A stretch of DNA of 7,893 bases from Bacillota bacterium. GTDB lineage: Bacteria; Bacillota_C; Negativicutes; Sporomusales; Sporomusaceae. Made by a program: the position numbers and the translations under genes. A model generated the notes under the pieces. That model worked only from the letters and a program-made list of their open reading frames with translations, searched no databases and was not told the DNA's origin. The stretch covers positions 1 to 7,893 of the forward strand of contig JAEZQV010000045.1 in the NCBI GenBank assembly GCA_023441125.1, in the 5' to 3' direction. Positions within the stretch are counted from its first letter, which is position 1, and each line of letters starts with the position of its first letter. Below are positions 5,563 to 7,893 of the stretch, piece by piece.

Positions 5563-6918
5563 ATGAAGTATCCAAGGTTGGCTTTTAAGCGGCAAATGCT
5601 GCAAGGGTTTTCGTTGCTTCTTTTTCTGGTTCTGATTGTCCGTTTATCCTACCCTTTGGAGTGGGAAAGCCTTGTCTTGCAATGGGTTTCCCGCCTAGAT
5701 CCCTGGTTGCTGCTGAGCCGGCTGCGCTGGCAAGGTGACGTGCCCGGCTGGGGCTGGCTGCCGCTAACTACCATCGTGATGACCTTGCTGTGGGGCAGGA
5801 TATTTTGCGGCTGGCTGTGTCCGCTGGGCGCCTTTCTCAGCCTGACGGATAAAGCCGGCCGGATAATTTTAAAAAGTACGGCGGTATTCCGGACCAGGGT
5901 TTTGCAGCGGACGAAACCCATTCGCTATTACTGGCTGCTGGTGCTGGTACTGGTATTTGCGCTGGGGTCAAACTGGACTTTCTTTTTAACTCCTTTGGCG
6001 CTTCTCAGCCATGAGCTTGTGCGAATCTTCCAGGGCGCTGTTCCCTGGCTGCTGTTTGGCCTGGCGGCCGCCACGCTGCTATTGTCCCGTATATGGTGCA
6101 GCGTGCTGTGCCCGACAGGGGTTCTGCTGTCCTGGGTGGCCCGGTTTCGTTTCGGCGGTTATAGCACGGATGAAAAATGCTCGCACTGTAAGCTTTGTTT
6201 GCAGACATGCCCGGTAGGTGCCGCGCCGGGAGAGCCCGGGCGGGCAAAGGAACCATGTTTGGTGTGCGGGGGCTGCCGCAGTGTTTGTCCGTCCAAGGCT
6301 ATTCGCTGGCAACTGCGCTCTGGCAGCGGGAAAAATCAGCAGGTCATGCTCCGGCACAGTTCACTGACGAACCGGCAAAAGTCGCGGCGCCGTTTTTTCA
6401 AGACGGCTTTCACGGCAGTTATGGCCGCGGTTTTCTGGCAGGAAACTGCCGCCGCAGCGCGCAAGCTTCTCCGGCCTCCCGGCGCGTTGCCGGAATCGCA
6501 GTTTGGCGCTGTATGCAATCGCTGCGGCCGGTGTATTCAGGTATGTCCCAGCAAAGCGCTGCGTCCTGCCCCGTTTACCGACGGCCTGGCCTATTTTGAA
6601 ACTCCCTATATCATCCCGCGGCAAAACCGCTGTGATTTATGTATGGCCTGCCAGGCGGTCTGCCCGACCGGTGCTATTATGCAACTGCCGCCGGAAAGGG
6701 TAAAAATGGGTACGGCCCTCCTTGCTAAGCCGCGTTGTATAGCGTGGCAGGAAAATAAGCTGTGTTTTATCTGCGGTGAACAATGTCCGGTGCTGGCTAT
6801 CGACGGGGATGAGCACCACCGGCCTCGCGTGCTGGCGGATAAGTGTGTGGGCTGCGGTTCGTGTGAAAATGCCTGTCCTGTGGCTGGTGAAGCGGCCATT
6901 CGCGTAGTGCCTAAATAG
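5563..6918 (+). CDS. Fused NapH-like/NapG-like polyferredoxin, membrane quinol-side electron carrier
   Basis: This 451-residue protein joins two families that are normally separate. Residues 1-250 are NapH/NosR-like: membrane helices at about 13-30, 65-92, 122-145 and 160-190, the paired motifs GRIFCGWLCPLG (Cys82, Cys86) and SRIWCSVLCPTG (Cys179, Cys183), then two [4Fe-4S] motifs (Cys206/209/212/216 and 232/235/238/242). Residues 270-451 are NapG/MauM-like: an internal twin-arginine motif RRRFFK (275-280), an Ala-rich hydrophobic stretch, the family hallmark LRPPGALPESQF, and four more clusters (Cys318/321/324/328; 357/360/363/367; 392/401/404/408; 428/431/434/438). In the known Nap system NapH takes electrons from menaquinol or ubiquinol and NapG passes them on in the periplasm. 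No nap terminal reductase is present here. The start ATG is three bases after the DUF362 stop, with GAAGG upstream, so the two are tightly coupled. Fusion and function are inferred from motifs. Confidence 0.93.
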   Translation: MKYPRLAFKRQMLQGFSLLLFLVLIVRLSYPLEWESLVLQWVSRLDPWLLLSRLRWQGDVPGWGWLPLTTIVMTLLWGRIFCGWLCPLGAFLSLTDKAGRIILKSTAVFRTRVLQRTKPIRYYWLLVLVLVFALGSNWTFFLTPLALLSHELVRIFQGAVPWLLFGLAAATLLLSRIWCSVLCPTGVLLSWVARFRFGGYSTDEKCSHCKLCLQTCPVGAAPGEPGRAKEPCLVCGGCRSVCPSKAIRWQLRSGSGKNQQVMLRHSSLTNRQKSRRRFFKTAFTAVMAAVFWQETAAAARKLLRPPGALPESQFGAVCNRCGRCIQVCPSKALRPAPFTDGLAYFETPYIIPRQNRCDLCMACQAVCPTGAIMQLPPERVKMGTALLAKPRCIAWQENKLCFICGEQCPVLAIDGDEHHRPRVLADKCVGCGSCENACPVAGEAAIRVVPK

Positions 6919-6920
6919 TT

Positions 6921-6959
6921 AAAAGCGAGAAGCAGCTGAGCAAGCCGTTCTCGCTTTTT
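6921..6959 (+). terminator. Rho-independent terminator of the hydrolase-DUF362-ferredoxin operon
   Basis: The arms AAAAGCGAGAA (6921-6931) and TTCTCGCTTTT (6948-6958) are perfect 11-base complements with a 16-base loop, and the T run ends at 6959. It begins two bases after the ferredoxin stop codon and closes the three-gene operon. The A-rich ascending arm makes it potentially bidirectional, so it could also stop the convergent 81-residue gene that ends at 7017. Confidence 0.88.
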
Positions 6960-7016
6960 CTAATTCAGCTAGCTGTTAGTATGTCTTGGTAGGCTGTTTT
7001 AGCGGCCGCCAGGCAT

Positions 7017-7262
7017 TCAAAGATTAATAATTCCAAGGTTAGCAGGCCAGTTTTGGACTCGGGCGAGCAGATTGTGCCATTCCAGGGGTGAAAGAATTAC
7101 TTGCCCCGGCTCAAAAACATGAGCCGGTATCCGAAAATTCTCGGCGCTGCCCAAACTGGTTCCGGACAGATCACCGCCGTAGGCAGATATGGCTATACGA
7201 TCGGTTTTTTTTATGGGAAGAGTCTGGCTGAGAAAAAAATCCTTACTCACGATAACTCGCAT
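7017..7262 (-). CDS. Small hypothetical protein (81 aa)
   Basis: I do not recognise this protein. It has 81 residues, no cysteines, no signal peptide and no long hydrophobic segment, so it should be cytoplasmic. It opens with MRVIVSKDFFLSQ and has a glycine/serine-rich middle (SAYGGDLSGTSLGSAENF) followed by PAHVFEPGQVILSPLEWHNLL, a pattern compatible with a small beta-rich fold. Evidence that it is a real gene is good. AAGGAGG (7271-7277 on the complementary strand) is eight bases before the ATG, and an extended -10 promoter with an overlapping palindrome lies just upstream. It is divergent from the membrane protein gene that starts at 7418 and convergent with the redox operon. A plus-strand open frame over the same bases (7101-7337) has no comparable signals. 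Confidence 0.7.
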   Translation of the reverse strand: MRVIVSKDFFLSQTLPIKKTDRIAISAYGGDLSGTSLGSAENFRIPAHVFEPGQVILSPLEWHNLLARVQNWPANLGIINL

Positions 7263-7277
7263 TGGAGCAACCTCCTT

Positions 7278-7313
7278 AATAAAACTAATTATCCGTTAAT
7301 AATTAGTTTTATT
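7278..7313. promoter_or_regulatory. Perfect 15-bp inverted repeat, probable repressor operator
   Basis: The arms AATAAAACTAATTAT (7278-7292) and ATAATTAGTTTTATT (7299-7313) are exact reverse complements around the 6-base centre CCGTTA. The repeat runs from the -10 box of the 81-residue gene to the edge of its ribosome binding site. The predicted transcript start (about 7304) lies inside it, so most of one arm would not be transcribed. A DNA operator is therefore likelier than an RNA hairpin. It lacks the GC-rich stem expected of a terminator. The binding protein is unknown; AT-rich palindromes of this kind suit MarR- or TetR-type repressors. Confidence 0.6.
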
Positions 7314-7319
7314 GTACCA
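7311..7319 (-). promoter_or_regulatory. Extended -10 promoter of the 81-aa gene
   Basis: On the minus strand these bases read TGGTACAAT, an extended -10 (TGn followed by TACAAT, one mismatch to TATAAT). No good -35 is visible at the expected spacing, which is common for extended -10 promoters. The predicted start near 7304 leaves a leader of about 40 bases that contains AAGGAGG. Confidence 0.5.
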
Positions 7320-7366
7320 TATTGTTCCCGAAAATGAAATAGGCTGCTTGGAAAATATAGATTTGT

Positions 7367-7392
7367 TTATTGTCTATAAGACCGGACAATAA
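7367..7392. repeat. 8-bp inverted repeat upstream of the membrane protein gene
   Basis: TTATTGTC (7367-7374) and GACAATAA (7385-7392) are exact complements separated by 10 bases. The element ends 12 bases before the GGAGG of the next gene and may be an operator or a leader hairpin. The centre contains TATAAG, a possible -10 element, though no convincing -35 partner is seen. Function is uncertain. Confidence 0.35.
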
Positions 7393-7417
7393 TAATGATG
7401 CCTGGAGGTAATTAAAT

Positions 7418-7893
7418 TTGACTAATCAAAGAAAAATTACGCTGATCCTAACAGGCATTTTCCTGGCGGCTCTTATAGGATTAATCCTTGGACTGAGCCT
7501 GCAGGGGCGTCATGACTATGCCTGGAATATTGCAGTAAAAGCGTGTGTCTGGACGGGATATACTTTTCTGGAAATCAAATATAACCTGGCACTGAACCAT
7601 TACATACGGGTATTGGTAATGGCGGTTGTTTTTAGCGATAGTCTGCTAGGACTGTTTTTTAACCTATACGTTACTTCGGTAATTTTTGATAAGATTCAAC
7701 ACATTGTTGGCAGCTATGCCTTTGCTCTATTTGCCTATACTTTGCTTTGCCGATGGCTGCAGCCGGCGATGAGCCGTACCTTTAGCTGCCTTTTGGTAAT
7801 TTTACTAGGGGTTAGTATTGGCGCCTGCTATGAGATTGGCGAGTTTGTCGGTGATTTAATTGCCAAGCCGCTGGTGCCCAGTCAACCCAGTCT
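7418..7893 (+). CDS. Polytopic membrane protein, possibly YjdF/DUF2238-like (3' end outside window)
   Basis: An open frame starts at TTG 7418, nine bases after GGAGG (7404-7408), and stays open to the window edge, giving 158 residues. An in-frame stop (7409-7411) just upstream and the absence of other early starts make the TTG start the best choice. Hydrophobic segments lie at about 6-28, 64-86, 95-113 and 121-142, so it is an integral membrane protein. Conserved-looking polar residues sit in or near helices: Asp91 and His95 in FDKIQHIVGS, and Tyr138/Glu139/Glu142 in ACYEIGEF. The pairing of a D...H motif with a later YE..E motif recalls the YjdF/DUF2238 membrane family, whose function is unknown; that assignment is tentative. 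The gene is divergent from the 81-residue gene, with about 155 bases of regulatory sequence between them. Confidence 0.72.
   Translation, partial: MTNQRKITLILTGIFLAALIGLILGLSLQGRHDYAWNIAVKACVWTGYTFLEIKYNLALNHYIRVLVMAVVFSDSLLGLFFNLYVTSVIFDKIQHIVGSYAFALFAYTLLCRWLQPAMSRTFSCLLVILLGVSIGACYEIGEFVGDLIAKPLVPSQPS

Noticed and set aside
6195..6599. 134-codon plus-strand frame inside the ferredoxin gene
   Set aside because: It is a different-frame shadow of a GC-rich cysteine-coding region. The overlapping frame carries all the [4Fe-4S] motifs.
5563..6918. Simple NosR or NapH assignment
   Set aside because: NosR has a large N-terminal FMN-binding periplasmic domain that is absent here, and NapH lacks the Tat-type segment and the last four cluster motifs. 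A NapH-NapG fusion fits the full length better.
7278..7313. The 15-bp palindrome as a terminator or riboswitch
   Set aside because: The stem is nearly all A-T, no T tract follows on either strand, and the predicted transcript start lies within it. An operator explains it better.
7101..7337. 78-codon plus-strand frame opposite the 81-aa gene
   Set aside because: It has no well-placed ribosome site, and it runs across the palindrome and the opposite promoter.

Overview
The window looks like chromosomal DNA from a low-to-mid GC Firmicute. The signs are strong AGGAGG-type ribosome binding sites, GTG and TTG starts, CCA-encoding tRNA genes and an ArlR/OmpR-type regulator. The abundance of Tat-exported iron-sulfur proteins fits a strictly anaerobic member, and a spore-forming Negativicute such as a Sporomusaceae relative is my best guess. 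That placement is inference; no rRNA or other marker is present. I see no insertion sequence, phage gene or CRISPR array.

Layout. (1) 1-476: the C-terminal third of purA (adenylosuccinate synthetase) ending at a hairpin terminator. (2) 505-763: a small stable-RNA unit. A perfect consensus sigma-A promoter (TTGACA, 17 bp, TATAAT) drives tRNA-Lys(UUU) and tRNA-Leu(UAG), closed by a terminator. (3) 802-2893, minus strand: a two-component system, an OmpR-family response regulator followed by its overlapping membrane histidine kinase. (4) 2894-3056: a divergent control region with a TATAAT box facing the regulator gene and three tandem 11-bp units beginning TAAT, phased on the DNA helix like an OmpR-family binding site. 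(5) 3057-6918, plus strand: a three-gene operon ending at a terminator (6921-6959). It encodes a membrane-anchored or secreted SGNH/GDSL hydrolase with two FN3-like modules, a Tat-signal DUF362 lipoprotein, and a protein that fuses a NapH-like membrane ferredoxin to a NapG-like Tat-exported ferredoxin. (6) 7017-7262, minus strand: an unrecognised 81-residue protein. Its extended -10 promoter overlaps a perfect 15-bp inverted repeat. (7) 7418 to the end, plus strand: the start of a TTG-initiated polytopic membrane protein, possibly YjdF/DUF2238-like, which runs off the window.

How the parts may work together. The most interesting unit is the divergent pair in (3)-(5). The two-component system probably controls itself and the operon from the shared 11-bp repeat array. 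The operon could build a quinol-to-periplasm (or exterior) electron route: the NapH half takes electrons in the membrane, the NapG half carries them outside through [4Fe-4S] clusters, and the DUF362 lipoprotein is the likely partner or terminal module. No nitrate reductase or other known terminal reductase lies in the window, so the substrate is unknown. The role of the hydrolase beside these redox genes is unexplained.
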